A stretch of DNA of 64,000 nucleotides from Nocardia brasiliensis (GCF_011801125.1 NZ_CP046171.1:4216001-4280000); one strand, 5' to 3'. Positions 35,105 through 43,878 are shown, counted from the first letter of the stretch. Numbers and translations are program-made. Notes: a model not told the origin generated them from the letters alone.

Positions 35105-35862
35105 CGCACCGCCCAGGCGCCGAGGCAGATTGCGACGGCCACGCCCGCGGGCAGGCACCCGAGCACCCACTGCCGCGCCGTGGCCGCCCGCTCGCCGAGA
35201 TCCGGTACGGCACCGGTGAACCCTCGCGACAGCATCGCCAGATGCACGCGCTCACCCCTCTCATAGGAACGCAGGAACAGACTGCCCGCACCGCGCGCGG
35301 TCGCGCCGACCTGACGCAGCGTTCGCGGGTCGTCGCCGCGGGAGATCCGAGCCAGCCGCATCCGTGCCGCCTCGTCGGCCAGCACGTCGACATAGCGCAG
35401 CATCAGCACCACGATGGTGACGATCAGACCCGGCACCCGCAGCCGGGTCAGCCCGCCGGGCAGCTCCCTGACCGCGGTGGTCGCCGCGAGGGTCAGCGAA
35501 ACACCGACGCCCAGCGTGCCTTTCGCGATGATGCCCCATGCCGCGTACAGCCCCGGCGTGGACAGCGAGAGCCCGAGCACCGAGACCCGCGGCTGGCCCG
35601 CCGCGAACGGCAGCAGCACGGCGAGCACCACGAAGGGCAGTTCGATGAGCAGGCGCGGCGCGAGCCACCGGGCGGGGACGCCGATCCACCACCACAGCGC
35701 GAGCAGGCCGAGCGCATAGCAGCCGAACGGCCACAACAGCTCTCGTGGCGTCGCGACGACGGCGAACACGGCTACTACCGCGCAGACGATCTTCACCTCG
35801 ACCGGCGCGCGATGGGCGGGCGAATCGCCGGGCAGAAACAGGCGGTTGCCGATACCGGACAC
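35101..35862 (-). CDS. cbiQ: ECF transporter transmembrane coupling protein
   Basis: 253-aa membrane protein with five to six helices. The cytoplasmic coupling motifs of EcfT/CbiQ are seen in RMRLARISRGDDPRTLRQ and LAMLSRGFTGAVPD (the A-R-G pattern that contacts the ATPase). GTG start at 35862 directly follows the CbiM stop codon, and the stop overlaps the ATPase start. Operon order cbiM-cbiQ-cbiO is the usual nickel/cobalt arrangement. Confidence 0.88.
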   Translation of the reverse strand: MSGIGNRLFLPGDSPAHRAPVEVKIVCAVVAVFAVVATPRELLWPFGCYALGLLALWWWIGVPARWLAPRLLIELPFVVLAVLLPFAAGQPRVSVLGLSLSTPGLYAAWGIIAKGTLGVGVSLTLAATTAVRELPGGLTRLRVPGLIVTIVVLMLRYVDVLADEAARMRLARISRGDDPRTLRQVGATARGAGSLFLRSYERGERVHLAMLSRGFTGAVPDLGERAATARQWVLGCLPAGVAVAICLGAWAVR

Positions 35863-36933
35863 CTACGGCGTTCCCGGTGTCGCCGGCTCATCGGGCGCCG
35901 CCCTGTGCCTGAGCGCCTTTCGCGCCCCGGCACGACCGACCAGCACCATCCGGAGCACGGCGACCAACGCGGCGAACGCGGCGGCGACGCCGAGCACCCC
36001 GGCCACTCCGGTCAATGTGTCGTCACCGTCGATCGTGTAGCCCGCCAGCGGTGCGTTCGCGAAGCGATGCGGTGTGGCGTTCTGCGCGATGCAATCCCCT
36101 TGGAGCTCTTCGGCACCCGCCGTTTCCACCACGGTGCAGCCGCGCTGGGTGGTCGCGTCGAGTCCGTCGGGCTGCGAACTGGCCACGTAGGACAGCAATC
36201 CCGCGATCAGCACCGCGACCGCCGCGAAAGCCCAGAGGAATCCGGTCGTCGAGAGCCGTGCGCGCACCCGCGGCGTCTCACTTCGCGTCCGGCGCAACAG
36301 GTAGACCAGATCGGGACGCGCGCCGACCACGGCGGCCACGGTGATCGCCGTGATGATCCCCTCGCCGACCCCGATCAGCGCGTGGGTGATCAGCATGTAC
36401 CCCGCCACCGCGCCGACGGTCGAACCGGCCGCCCCGCCGAGCGCGTATTCCACCACGAATCCCATTGCGGCGCACACAGTCGCGACGAGCGCCGCGAGAA
36501 ACGCGACGACGCCGATGCCCGACCGAACGCGCTCGGCCAGGACCGGCAGCGTCCAGCGCGCCACCAGATACCCGACCGCGACGCCGATGAGGGCCATATT
36601 CGTGATGTTGGCGCCCAGCGCGGTCAACCCGCCGTCGGCGAACAGCAGCGCCTGCACGACAAGCACGATCGCGACGCACAGCGCACCGACGTAGGGCCCC
36701 ACCAGAATCGCGGCCAGCGCGCCGCCGAGCAGGTGGCCGCTCACGCCGGGCAGGATCGGGAAGTTGACCATCTGCACAGCGAAGATGAACGCGGCCACCA
36801 AGCCCGCCATCGGCGCGGCCCGCTCGTCGAGTTCGGCGCGCGCTCGCCAGGCCGCGACGCCGAGTCCGACGAGGGCGATGACCGCGAAGAGGCCACTGGT
36901 CGGGGCATCGACGATGCCGTCGCTCATATGCAT
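35863..36933 (-). CDS. cbiM: ECF nickel/cobalt transporter substrate-binding protein, CbiM-CbiN fusion
   Basis: 356 aa. The N-terminus is MHMSDGIVDAPTSG: the start at 36933 places His directly after Met, as required for the N-terminal metal site of CbiM/NikM. Seven or so helices follow with conserved NFPILPGVSGHLLGGALAA and DGGLTALGANITNMALIG. The C-terminal third, after a linker, has two helices flanking SSQPDGLDATTQRG, the PDGL(E) mark of CbiN/NikN, so S and N components are fused. A Met six residues upstream (36951) would destroy the metal site. An ArsR-type operator lies 42 bases upstream. Confidence 0.9.
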   Translation of the reverse strand: MHMSDGIVDAPTSGLFAVIALVGLGVAAWRARAELDERAAPMAGLVAAFIFAVQMVNFPILPGVSGHLLGGALAAILVGPYVGALCVAIVLVVQALLFADGGLTALGANITNMALIGVAVGYLVARWTLPVLAERVRSGIGVVAFLAALVATVCAAMGFVVEYALGGAAGSTVGAVAGYMLITHALIGVGEGIITAITVAAVVGARPDLVYLLRRTRSETPRVRARLSTTGFLWAFAAVAVLIAGLLSYVASSQPDGLDATTQRGCTVVETAGAEELQGDCIAQNATPHRFANAPLAGYTIDGDDTLTGVAGVLGVAAAFAALVAVLRMVLVGRAGARKALRHRAAPDEPATPGTP

Positions 36934-36974
36934 AGCCAACGTACTGCTCACCTAGCGAGACGATACGCGCATAC

Positions 36975-36990
36975 CTGTTCAGGTGAACAG
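36975..36990. promoter_or_regulatory. ArsR-type operator between cbiM and arsR
   Basis: CTGTTCA-GG-TGAACAG, perfect 7-bp arms around GG, a form expected of ArsR/SmtB metalloregulators. On the cbiM side it overlaps a plausible -35 (TTCACC), 16 bases before TATCGT (36960-36965). A nested palindrome ACCTG-TT-CAGGT starts two bases earlier. Binding here would repress both divergent genes. Confidence 0.65.
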
Positions 36991-37058
36991 ATGTGTACCT
37001 GTCCACCGTCCGTTCGGTCCCCGGCCCTGGGCGAACAGGAAGGTGGCAGAGTAGAAGC

Positions 37059-37421
37059 GTGGCAATCAGTCCCCCGTTGGATCCCGAGCACGCCCGCCGC
37101 GCGGCGTCGGGCCTGGACATCATGGCGATCGAACACTGGGCGGGCCGGTTCGATCTGCTCTCCGACGCCAATCGCCTGCGTCTGCTCGTCTGCCTGCACT
37201 ACGCGCCCGACATCAGCGTCAGCGATCTGGCCGCCGCCGTCGGAATGTCGGCCACCGCCGCGTCCCAGGCGCTGCGCATCCTGCGCCATCAGGGCTGGGT
37301 CGCCAGCAGTAAAGAAGGACGAATCGTGCGATACCGTCTAGCCGACGACACGATCCACCAACTCCTGCACTGGATCGGCGCCACGCACGCGAGCGAGGCG
37401 CTCGATCACGATGCGGGCTGA
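37059..37421 (+). CDS. ArsR/SmtB-family metalloregulator
   Basis: 120 aa. Winged helix-turn-helix: DANRLRLLVCLHYAP, then VSDLAAAVGMSATAASQALRILRHQGWV, wing VASSKEGRIVRYRLAD. The C-terminal helix DDTIHQLLHWIGATHASE has His/Asp/Glu spaced like the alpha-5 nickel/cobalt site of NmtR and KmtR. Divergent from cbiM with a palindromic operator between. Hence a likely Ni/Co-responsive repressor of the transporter (inference). GTG start; AGGAAGG is somewhat far upstream. Confidence 0.8.
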   Translation: MAISPPLDPEHARRAASGLDIMAIEHWAGRFDLLSDANRLRLLVCLHYAPDISVSDLAAAVGMSATAASQALRILRHQGWVASSKEGRIVRYRLADDTIHQLLHWIGATHASEALDHDAG

Positions 37422-37514
37422 GCACCTGCTCCAGCACGCACTGCGGCGTCCCATACCTGCCGAAACCCCTGACGCACAAAGATTTCCGAACCAGAGCAGC
37501 CGAAACTCAGTGCT

Positions 37515-37706
37515 ATGACGTGTGTCACGTCGCCGCGAGCATGTGCCGGGGTCAGCGCCAAGGAACCCGACGACGACATCGGCATCGTCGCGACGCTCAA
37601 CTCGCTCCCTCGCGAGGTCCTCGCCGCCTCGTTCGGTATTCCGGTCTCGGCGTTCGCCGGCGTGCCCACCGAGCTCAAGCCCGTGGTGATCACCCGCCAC
37701 AAGTAG
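37515..37706 (+). pseudogene. ORF resembling the C-terminal tail of a bicupin (oxalate-decarboxylase-like) protein
   Basis: 63-aa ORF. The part from DDDIGIVATLNSLPREVLAA to PTELKPVVITRHK has the layout of the last ~45 residues of bicupin oxalate decarboxylases (Leu-Asn-x-Pro-x-x-Val/Leu helix, then a Lys-Pro-Val-Val end). No cupin barrels precede it, so it is probably the stump of a deleted gene. The likeness is from memory and unproven; it could instead be a genuine small protein. Confidence 0.35.
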
Positions 37707-37780
37707 CGGCACACCCGGGCGGCCGGCCAGACCACCGGCCGCCCGGGAAACCACGTGCGATCGAATTCGCGGGCGGGGAC

Positions 37781-38422
37781 TCAGGCGTGCCCGCCGCCCA
37801 GCCCCGGCTTGTGCAGACGCGGCTGGGTTTCGTAAGTGGGCCGGTCCGTGGTGCGCACCGGTTCCGGCGCAACCACCGCACCCCGGGTATCCGTGCGCGC
37901 GGCCCTGGCGTCGACCTCGCGGCGGGCGAAGGCGATATCACGGGCGCTGCGCACCGACAGCCGACCGAGCGAGCTGGCGGCGAAGAACAGGATCAGCGCG
38001 CCGAGGCCGTAAAAGAAGGTCAACTGCAGCACTGTGCGTTTGAGATCGGAGGTGGCGACCGGGTCGCCGACCGCGCCGAGGCGCAGCAGGTCCGCCACGA
38101 ACGGACCGATGACGAACCACACCCCCGCCGCAGCGGCGAGCCAGCCACCGAACCCGGCGACGAGTCGATTGCGGCTGGTGAGCATCAGGAACCCACCGAC
38201 GATCGCGCACCCGCCGGGCAACACCTCGAGCCAGCCGCGCGCCGAGGTCCACACCCATGCCTCGTCCGGGGTGAACGCGAAATCGAAGTACGGCCCGAGG
38301 AACGGAATCAGCGCACCCCAGATCCCCAGCAGCAGCACCGCCAGCCCGCCGAGCGCACCGCGGCTGCGGGGAATCCTGAGCGCGGGGCCGCGGTCCCCGG
38401 AAACGTTGTCATCGACGTTCAT
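37781..38422 (-). CDS. Conserved-looking membrane protein, unknown function
   Basis: 213 aa with about four transmembrane helices (GALGGLAVLLLGIWGALIPF; LEVLPGGCAIVGGFLMLT; GGWLAAAAGVWFVIGPFVADLL; LQLTFFYGLGALILFFAASSL) and a basic cytosolic C-terminal tail. Start ATG at 38422 is preferred for its GGAGG. Helix spacing resembles SPW-repeat-like or acidobacterial membrane families, but I cannot assign it. No operon partner. Confidence 0.68.
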   Translation of the reverse strand: MNVDDNVSGDRGPALRIPRSRGALGGLAVLLLGIWGALIPFLGPYFDFAFTPDEAWVWTSARGWLEVLPGGCAIVGGFLMLTSRNRLVAGFGGWLAAAAGVWFVIGPFVADLLRLGAVGDPVATSDLKRTVLQLTFFYGLGALILFFAASSLGRLSVRSARDIAFARREVDARAARTDTRGAVVAPEPVRTTDRPTYETQPRLHKPGLGGGHA

Positions 38423-38533
38423 CAGAGCCTCCATTCGTCGAAGTACCTGCCCCTACCGCCTACCCGCGACCCGTTGACATATGCATGACCTGCATGAACA
38501 GGCCCCAGAGCGGGCCGTGCGTAGCCTGAACGA

Positions 38534-39400
38534 GTGAGCGTTGCGCACCTCGATCGCGGGCCTGAACCGAAGTGGGACGTCGCGAGTTCGGCGGCCCCAC
38601 GGGGGGCCGCACTCATCGGCTATCGCGATCTGGACGGCGCCGGGTTGGATCTGCGCGTCGCCGGGACGACGGCGATCACCGTGCTCGTCGGGTTCGGGAC
38701 GCGGGAGGTGCACGTCGAGGACGCGACCGGGCAGCGCGCCCTCGGCGGCTTCGTCGCCGGGCTCGCGCTCGACCCGATGCGGCTCCGCAGCGCACGGGCC
38801 GAGTGCGTCGAGATTCGCCTGCCCCCGGCGCGGGCATACTCCCTGCTCGGCGCATCCCCCGCAGAATTGGGCCAGGGCGCGGTCGCACTCGACGACCTGT
38901 GGGGGCGGCGGGCCGAGGACCTCCGGGCACGCCTGGCGTCTGCCCGCGACTGGGACGAGCGCTTCACAGTGACGAAAGCGTTTCTGGCACAGCAGGATCG
39001 GGCGTCGCACCGCGTCGATCCGGAGGTACTGGCCTGCTGGCAGCGCATCCTCGCCGCGCATGGTCAGGTGCGGATCGGCGCGCTCGCCGCGTCGCTCGGC
39101 TGGAGCCATAAGCGGCTGTGCACGCGCTTCGAATCGCAGATCGGGTTGACACCCAAGCGCGCGGCCATGCTGGCCCGGTTCCGGTATGCCGTCGACGGGC
39201 TGCTCGCCGGTCGTGCCGCGGCCGACGTCGCGGTGGACTCCGGCTACAGCGATCAGGCCCACCTGTGCCGCGACGTGTCGATCTTCGCCGACGACACGCC
39301 AGGGAGGTTGAAGACGCGGTATCTGCCCGCCATCGCCCGGCACCGGTATCAGGCGTGGGGAAAATTCTTCCAATACCGCACGGCACCTCTCGATCGATAG
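38534..39400 (+). CDS. AraC-family transcriptional regulator
   Basis: 288 aa. The C-terminal AraC helix-turn-helix is clear: IGALAASLGWSHKRLCTRFESQIGLTPKRAAMLARFRYAVDGLL and VAVDSGYSDQAHLCRDVSIFADDTPGRLK. The N-terminal half has a cupin-like effector fold (ALGGFVAGLALDPM, the segment typical of AraC_binding-like helper domains). GTG start. It lies directly upstream of the serine hydrolase gene, which it could control. Confidence 0.85.
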   Translation: MSVAHLDRGPEPKWDVASSAAPRGAALIGYRDLDGAGLDLRVAGTTAITVLVGFGTREVHVEDATGQRALGGFVAGLALDPMRLRSARAECVEIRLPPARAYSLLGASPAELGQGAVALDDLWGRRAEDLRARLASARDWDERFTVTKAFLAQQDRASHRVDPEVLACWQRILAAHGQVRIGALAASLGWSHKRLCTRFESQIGLTPKRAAMLARFRYAVDGLLAGRAAADVAVDSGYSDQAHLCRDVSIFADDTPGRLKTRYLPAIARHRYQAWGKFFQYRTAPLDR

Positions 39401-39474
39401 TGATGTGCGTCCCGGGGGCGGTCGACCGACCGGCACTCGGGGCCGCACCCATCGATCCCGAGAGGACAGCCGTC

Positions 39475-40593
39475 GTGAACAACGCCCTCGAGTCCGCGAA
39501 ACTGCAAGCGGCACTGGACAACATCCATGCCGCGGGACTGCCCGGCGTCTTCGCCGAGGTACGCGCGGACGAGCAGACCTGGTGCGGCGCGGCCGGAGTC
39601 GCCGATCTCGGCACCGGCCGTCCGGTCACCACCGATATGCGGCACCGGGTCGGCAGCATCACCAAGACCTGCACCGCCGCCGCGGTGCTGCGCCAGGTCG
39701 AGCGCGGCGAGATCGCGCTCGACACCCCGATCGGCCGCTACCTGCCGCACCTGGTGCCCGGTGCCCGAGGCACGGCGATCACGGTCCGGATGCTGCTCAA
39801 TCACACCAGCGGTCTCGCCGAATACCTTCCGCACGCGTATCCATCACTGGCCGGCTTCCCCGCCGTCGGTGCGACGACACCGCAGAGCCTCGAAGACCAC
39901 CGTTTGACCCGCTTCGACCCGGTCGAGTTGATCACCATGGGCGTCGCGGCGCCCGCGGTCGGCGCCCCCGGCGGCACGCCCGGGGTGTACTCGAACACGA
40001 ATTACCTTCTCCTGTGCCAACTTCTGGAATCGGTGAGCGGGTTGTCCGCAGACAAGTGCATCACCAGCGACGTGCTCGAGCGCGCGGGACTGCCGGACAC
40101 CGAGTTGCCCACCGGGCCGTACCTCACCGGACCGCACGCACTGCACTACGAGGCGTGGTTCGGCATGTTCGACCCGCCCCGCGACTTCAGTGTCTGCGAC
40201 ATGTCTTTTGTCGGGCCCGCGGCCTCGCTGATCTCGACCGTCGGCGACTTGAACCGTTTCTATCGGCTCCTGCTCGCCGGAGAAATCGTCGATCCGGCGT
40301 CGCTGGCGCAAATGCAACAGACCGTGCCAGTCATCTCGTTCGAGGGCAAGACGATTACCTATGGTCTCGGTCTGCACAAGATGGAGGTGCCCGGTCACGG
40401 CGTTTTCTGGGGCCACGACGGCTCCGCCTGGGGCAGTGGCGCGATGGCCATGATCAGCGCCGACGGCACACGGCAAATGGCATTCGCGGTGAACATGCAA
40501 CGGTGGAATCGGCTCGACGCCGCGCGCACGCCGCAGCCGCACCCGATCGACTTCGCGCTGCAGGAGTTCATCCAGCTCGCGCTCTGTGACTGA
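39475..40593 (+). CDS. Serine hydrolase (class C beta-lactamase family)
   Basis: 372 aa. Nucleophile motif S-x-x-K in VGSITKTCTAA, second motif Y-x-N in GVYSNTNYLLL, and the third motif region HDGSAWGSG, matching AmpC/DD-peptidase-like esterases. No signal peptide is evident, so it is probably cytosolic or uses another route; function may be esterase or peptidase instead of drug resistance. GTG start at 39475 after GAGAGGAC. It follows an AraC regulator by 74 bases in the same direction. Confidence 0.85.
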   Translation: MNNALESAKLQAALDNIHAAGLPGVFAEVRADEQTWCGAAGVADLGTGRPVTTDMRHRVGSITKTCTAAAVLRQVERGEIALDTPIGRYLPHLVPGARGTAITVRMLLNHTSGLAEYLPHAYPSLAGFPAVGATTPQSLEDHRLTRFDPVELITMGVAAPAVGAPGGTPGVYSNTNYLLLCQLLESVSGLSADKCITSDVLERAGLPDTELPTGPYLTGPHALHYEAWFGMFDPPRDFSVCDMSFVGPAASLISTVGDLNRFYRLLLAGEIVDPASLAQMQQTVPVISFEGKTITYGLGLHKMEVPGHGVFWGHDGSAWGSGAMAMISADGTRQMAFAVNMQRWNRLDAARTPQPHPIDFALQEFIQLALCD

Positions 40594-40773
40594 AACGCCG
40601 ACCGAGGACACACATGGCGCAGGTCACGCGGGATTTCCGGGGCGCGGCCGATACGATGAGCCATAGCGAGCTGATCGAACTCACGATATTCGGCATCACC
40701 CGGTCTTCGGCACCATCCGAGCCCGTCCGCGTTCCCATCCTTCTTGTGCTGATCCGGCGAAGGGAGTGCCATC

Positions 40774-41163
40774 TTGAATGTCCTCGGCGGCGCGATAATG
40801 ATCAATGTTCCCGACCCGGACGCCTCGGCGAAATTCATGATCGAGCATCTGGATTTCACCGAGACGATCACCGACGACGGGCTCGCGGTGATTTTCTCGA
40901 ACGCCGCGGATTTGCACCTGGCGTTTCTGCGCGTGGGCGCGCCCGACTTCCGGCCGGAATCGGTGGCGGGCGCTTTAGACAAAGGGATGATCATCGTGCT
41001 CGTCGTCACCGACGTCGACGCCGAGCACGCCCGGTTGCAGGAGGCCGGGGTCGAGATCGTCACCCCACTCGGCTTCTCGAAATGGGAGGGCAGCTCGGGC
41101 GAGCGGTACTTCCAGATGCGAGATCCCAACGGCCTCATCGTGCGGCTGACCGAGTGGGTGTGA
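40774..41163 (+). CDS. VOC-family (glyoxalase-fold) protein
   Basis: 129 aa. Two beta-alpha-beta-beta-beta modules: NVPDPDASAKFMIEHLDFTE and VTDVDAEHARLQEAGVEIVT ending FQMRDPNGLIVRLTEW, which carries the final Glu metal ligand. Role could be a dioxygenase, bleomycin-type binding or glyoxalase; not specific. TTG start at 40774 is chosen because AAGGGAG lies nine bases before it; the next ATG is eight codons in. Confidence 0.82.
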   Translation: MNVLGGAIMINVPDPDASAKFMIEHLDFTETITDDGLAVIFSNAADLHLAFLRVGAPDFRPESVAGALDKGMIIVLVVTDVDAEHARLQEAGVEIVTPLGFSKWEGSSGERYFQMRDPNGLIVRLTEWV

Positions 41164-41350
41164 TCCGCCCCGGCCTGCGGGCCTGCCTGTGCCAAAACAC
41201 CCGACCAGCCGATAGACGGGAGCCGAACCCCGTGCGCCGGACCGGACGCCGACCGTCCGTGCGGCGCCGACTGGGCGCACTCGAGCGCTCGTGCACCCCT
41301 ACAGTTGAACTCTGCGCCGTGCCGACCGCCGACGAGCAGAGAGGGCTTGC

Positions 41351-41707
41351 ATGGGGTTCGAGGGAGAACGGATGGGCCTGCTCGGGTTGTGGGCGGTGGC
41401 GGCTTGGGGCCTGATCACCGCGGTGCTGTCGGCTCCGCCGGCGGCGGCCCTGGTCGGCGCGGTCTACCGGTTTCCGATCCCGTTCGGCGATCACGCGCAG
41501 GGTGTCGGCGAGCTCGGTAACGCGGCCATGGCCTCGGTGTTCTACCTGGTCAAGGGCGAAGGGTTCGTGCTCGCCGCGCTCGGCGCCGGGGCGGGCTATC
41601 TCATCGCCCGAACCGTCGGCCCGGCGTTGTTGCGCGCACTGAGCCTGTCCATCCTTGCTGCCTTCGGCATCGCCGTACTGGCGGCGCTGGTGCTCGCCGC
41701 GCTGTAA
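41351..41707 (+). CDS. Small membrane protein, unknown function
   Basis: 118 aa, three hydrophobic helices (LLGLWAVAAWGLITAVLSAPPAA; a short amphipathic middle, NAAMASVFYLVKGEGFVLAALGAGAGYLIA; LLRALSLSILAAFGIAVLAALVLAAL). Two starts are equally supported: ATG 41351 (GAGAGGG) and ATG 41372 (GAGGGAG). No family is recognised. Confidence 0.6.
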   Translation: MGFEGERMGLLGLWAVAAWGLITAVLSAPPAAALVGAVYRFPIPFGDHAQGVGELGNAAMASVFYLVKGEGFVLAALGAGAGYLIARTVGPALLRALSLSILAAFGIAVLAALVLAAL

Positions 41708-41735
41708 CCCGCACCAAGGACGCGCGAGCCCGCGC

Positions 41736-41987
41736 TCAGGACGCGCACACCCGGCTGCCCGAGCAACCACCCGCGGCGCTCAGCGAGCGGGTGGCCGCCT
41801 GGGTGCGGTCGAGGCGGTCGGCGAGCGAACTGCGCCGGTGCGCGGACGCGCGCAGATACGCGGTGACCCAGCGGCGCGGCGGTGAATTGCGCCCGGGCGC
41901 GTCATCGCCGACCGGGGCCGAGGGTAGCGCCGAATCTGCTTGCGCACGTACAGCTTTGACGGCCATGACGGCCGCGACAGGATTCAT
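41736..41987 (-). CDS. Small basic hypothetical protein downstream of the LacI gene
   Basis: 83 aa with an Arg/Ser/Ala-rich composition (WVTAYLRASAHRRSSLADRLDRT). Strong GC bias at third positions and AGAAGGGA before the ATG argue that it is translated. It begins 21 bases after the LacI stop, suggesting one transcript. The extreme basic composition may indicate nucleic-acid contact. No family recognised. Confidence 0.5.
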   Translation of the reverse strand: MNPVAAVMAVKAVRAQADSALPSAPVGDDAPGRNSPPRRWVTAYLRASAHRRSSLADRLDRTQAATRSLSAAGGCSGSRVCAS

Positions 41988-42008
41988 CTTCGTTCCCTTC
42001 TCCCCGGG

Positions 42009-43061
42009 TCAGGTGGGCACCGGCCCGGTGCTGGCGCGCACGATCAACTCCGTGGGCAGCACGACCCGTTCTTCGGTGTAGGTGGGATCGAGCAGCATGC
42101 GCCCGAGCAGTTGTCCCTTGGTCCGGATCGGCTGCCGGACAGTGGTCAGACCCGCCGATTCCGCGGCGGCGATGTCGTCGAAGCCGGTGACCGAGATATC
42201 GCGCCCCGGTGTCAACCCGCGGCGCCGCATGGCCTCGAGCACTCCCAGCGCGAGCACGTCACCCATGGCGGCGATCGCGGTGGGACGGTCGCGGCGATCC
42301 AGCACGAGTTCGGCGGCGGCGATGCCGGAGTCGATCGAGTTGTGGCCGCCGGAGACGACGGTGATCTCGGCCTCGGCGCCGAGGCCGGCACGCAGGCCGC
42401 CGATCCGCTGCCGCGCGTTGTTGTACAGCACCGACAGGTCGGCGATCACGCGCGAGCCCGGCGCGTCGCGGCCGCAGTCGACGACTGCGGCCACCCTGGT
42501 GTGACCGAGCTTCGCGAGGTGCGCGCCGACCGCCCTGGTGGCGGCGACCTCGTCGATCACCACCCGACGACCGGGATACTCGTCGTCGGAATGCGCGAAC
42601 GGCAGGCCACGGGCGGCGATCACGTCGAGCGCGGGATGGTCCGGGTCGACGCAATAGGCCGCGACGCCGTCGACCACCGCGTTGCGCACCGCTTCCACCG
42701 ACGCCAGGATCGCGGCCGGATCGGCGCCGAACTCGTAGCGCGGCAACGGGATCAACAACAGGCCGGTGCTGGTGCGCTCGGCGACCTCGGTCAGCCCGGC
42801 GAGCAGCCCGACCGCGAACGGGTCGGAGAACGCGTAGGACAACTCCTCGGTGAGGATCAGCCCGATCGCACCGGCCCGCCGCCCGCGCAAAGTGCGCGCG
42901 GCCGCGTCGGGACCGGAGTAACCGAGCTCGCGGGCGGCGGCGAAGATGCGCTCGCGCATGGCGACCGAGAGCTGTTCGGGCCGGTTGTAGGCGTTCGACA
43001 CCGTCGACAGCGAGACGCCGACCGCCGCCGCGACGGACTTCATGGTCGCTTTGGGTGGCAT
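42009..43061 (-). CDS. LacI-family transcriptional regulator
   Basis: 350 aa. N-terminal LacI helix-turn-helix (TMKSVAAAVGVSLSTVSNAYNRPEQLS) with hinge, then a periplasmic-binding-like effector domain (VLALGVLEAMRRRGLTPGRDISVTGFDD). Likely a sugar- or nucleoside-responsive repressor. Probably autoregulated through the 15-bp palindrome at 43092-43106, about 30 bases before its start. No sugar transport or catabolic genes are adjacent. Confidence 0.9.
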   Translation of the reverse strand: MPPKATMKSVAAAVGVSLSTVSNAYNRPEQLSVAMRERIFAAARELGYSGPDAAARTLRGRRAGAIGLILTEELSYAFSDPFAVGLLAGLTEVAERTSTGLLLIPLPRYEFGADPAAILASVEAVRNAVVDGVAAYCVDPDHPALDVIAARGLPFAHSDDEYPGRRVVIDEVAATRAVGAHLAKLGHTRVAAVVDCGRDAPGSRVIADLSVLYNNARQRIGGLRAGLGAEAEITVVSGGHNSIDSGIAAAELVLDRRDRPTAIAAMGDVLALGVLEAMRRRGLTPGRDISVTGFDDIAAAESAGLTTVRQPIRTKGQLLGRMLLDPTYTEERVVLPTELIVRASTGPVPT

Positions 43062-43091
43062 GCCGGGCTACTCTCCTACATTCTACTGAAA

Positions 43092-43106
43092 CGTTCTACT
43101 AGAACG
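43092..43106. promoter_or_regulatory. LacI-type operator
   Basis: CGTTCTA-C-TAGAACG is a perfect 15-bp palindrome with a central C. A related half-copy (TTCTACTGAAACG) lies 15 bases upstream, so two 13-base units with two mismatches are arranged in tandem. Located between the LacI start and its upstream neighbour. Confidence 0.6.
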
Positions 43107-43254
43107 ATACAGAAGATCGAGCCGGATTGCTATACCACCCCTCCTCTTCCAGATGTGCACGCGAAAACGTCTGCACCGCAATGGGTATGAATTTCCGCGC
43201 CCGACCAAGGGCCGAAAAGCGTGGTACACCGGTTATGCGGCCTTGATCAAAGAC

Positions 43255-43279
43255 GATTCATCGCCGATACGCGGGGTAC
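43255..43279 (+). promoter_or_regulatory. Possible sigma-F/B-type promoter of the PPOX gene
   Basis: GATT (43255-43258), 15 bases, GGGTAC (43274-43279), within the GNNT-N15-GGGTAY consensus. Predicted leader to the ATG at 43362 is about 76 bases. Weaker -35 than the katE and HAD promoters. Confidence 0.35.
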
Positions 43280-43361
43280 GGCGCAGAGACGCGGGGATCA
43301 TGCGCCGCGTCGGCACCCGCACAGCTCCAAGAGTTGATCCCCAGGGGAAGGGAACATTGCG

Positions 43362-43868
43362 ATGACAGACACTCTCGTCGATCTGACGACGGACCGCGTC
43401 GGCCTCGCCCAACCGGTCCACCGACCCCGACCGGTGCGCCACACCGCCGCGGCCGCCGTGTGGCGGGACGCCAAAACCGTACTGGTGACCCGGGTTACGG
43501 GGCCGCGGCAACTGACCACGGTGCCGCGACTGGTGGTACCCGTCGGTGATACCCAACTGGCCTTCCGGGTGTCGTCGAAATCCGCGGAGGCCGCGGATCT
43601 GGCGCGCGACGGCCGCGTGCTCGTCCAGCCGGGCGACCGGCGCGGCACGCCCGCGCTCGGTTCCCATCAACGCCAGGGCCTGGCCCAGCTGGTGACCGCG
43701 GGCACCCTGCTCGCCTACGTCGACGCCGAGATCGCCGCCAAGTACCGGTGGCGAATTCCCGTGGCCCGCTTCGCTCATCGACTCGGGCACCGCGACGCGC
43801 CCTACGCCGACATCGTCGTGCTGGTCTCCGTCGCCGAACCCAGCCCGATTCCCATGCTGACGCAGTAG
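43362..43868 (+). CDS. PPOX-class FMN/F420-binding protein
   Basis: 168 aa. Split-barrel flavin-binding fold: AAAAVWRDAKTVLVTRVTGPRQLTTVPRLVVPVGD, LARDGRVLVQPGD, and HQRQGLAQLVTAG. This class includes pyridoxamine-phosphate oxidases and F420-dependent reductases. The start has AGGGAAGGGA eight bases before. It is a monocistronic-looking gene, possibly stress-controlled. Confidence 0.72.
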   Translation: MTDTLVDLTTDRVGLAQPVHRPRPVRHTAAAAVWRDAKTVLVTRVTGPRQLTTVPRLVVPVGDTQLAFRVSSKSAEAADLARDGRVLVQPGDRRGTPALGSHQRQGLAQLVTAGTLLAYVDAEIAAKYRWRIPVARFAHRLGHRDAPYADIVVLVSVAEPSPIPMLTQ

Positions 43869-43878
43869 CGCGCCGACC

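Noticed and set aside
35092..37341. 749-codon plus-strand open frame
   Set aside because: Antisense to the cbiMQO genes, Arg/Gly/His-rich; the sense genes have clear families.
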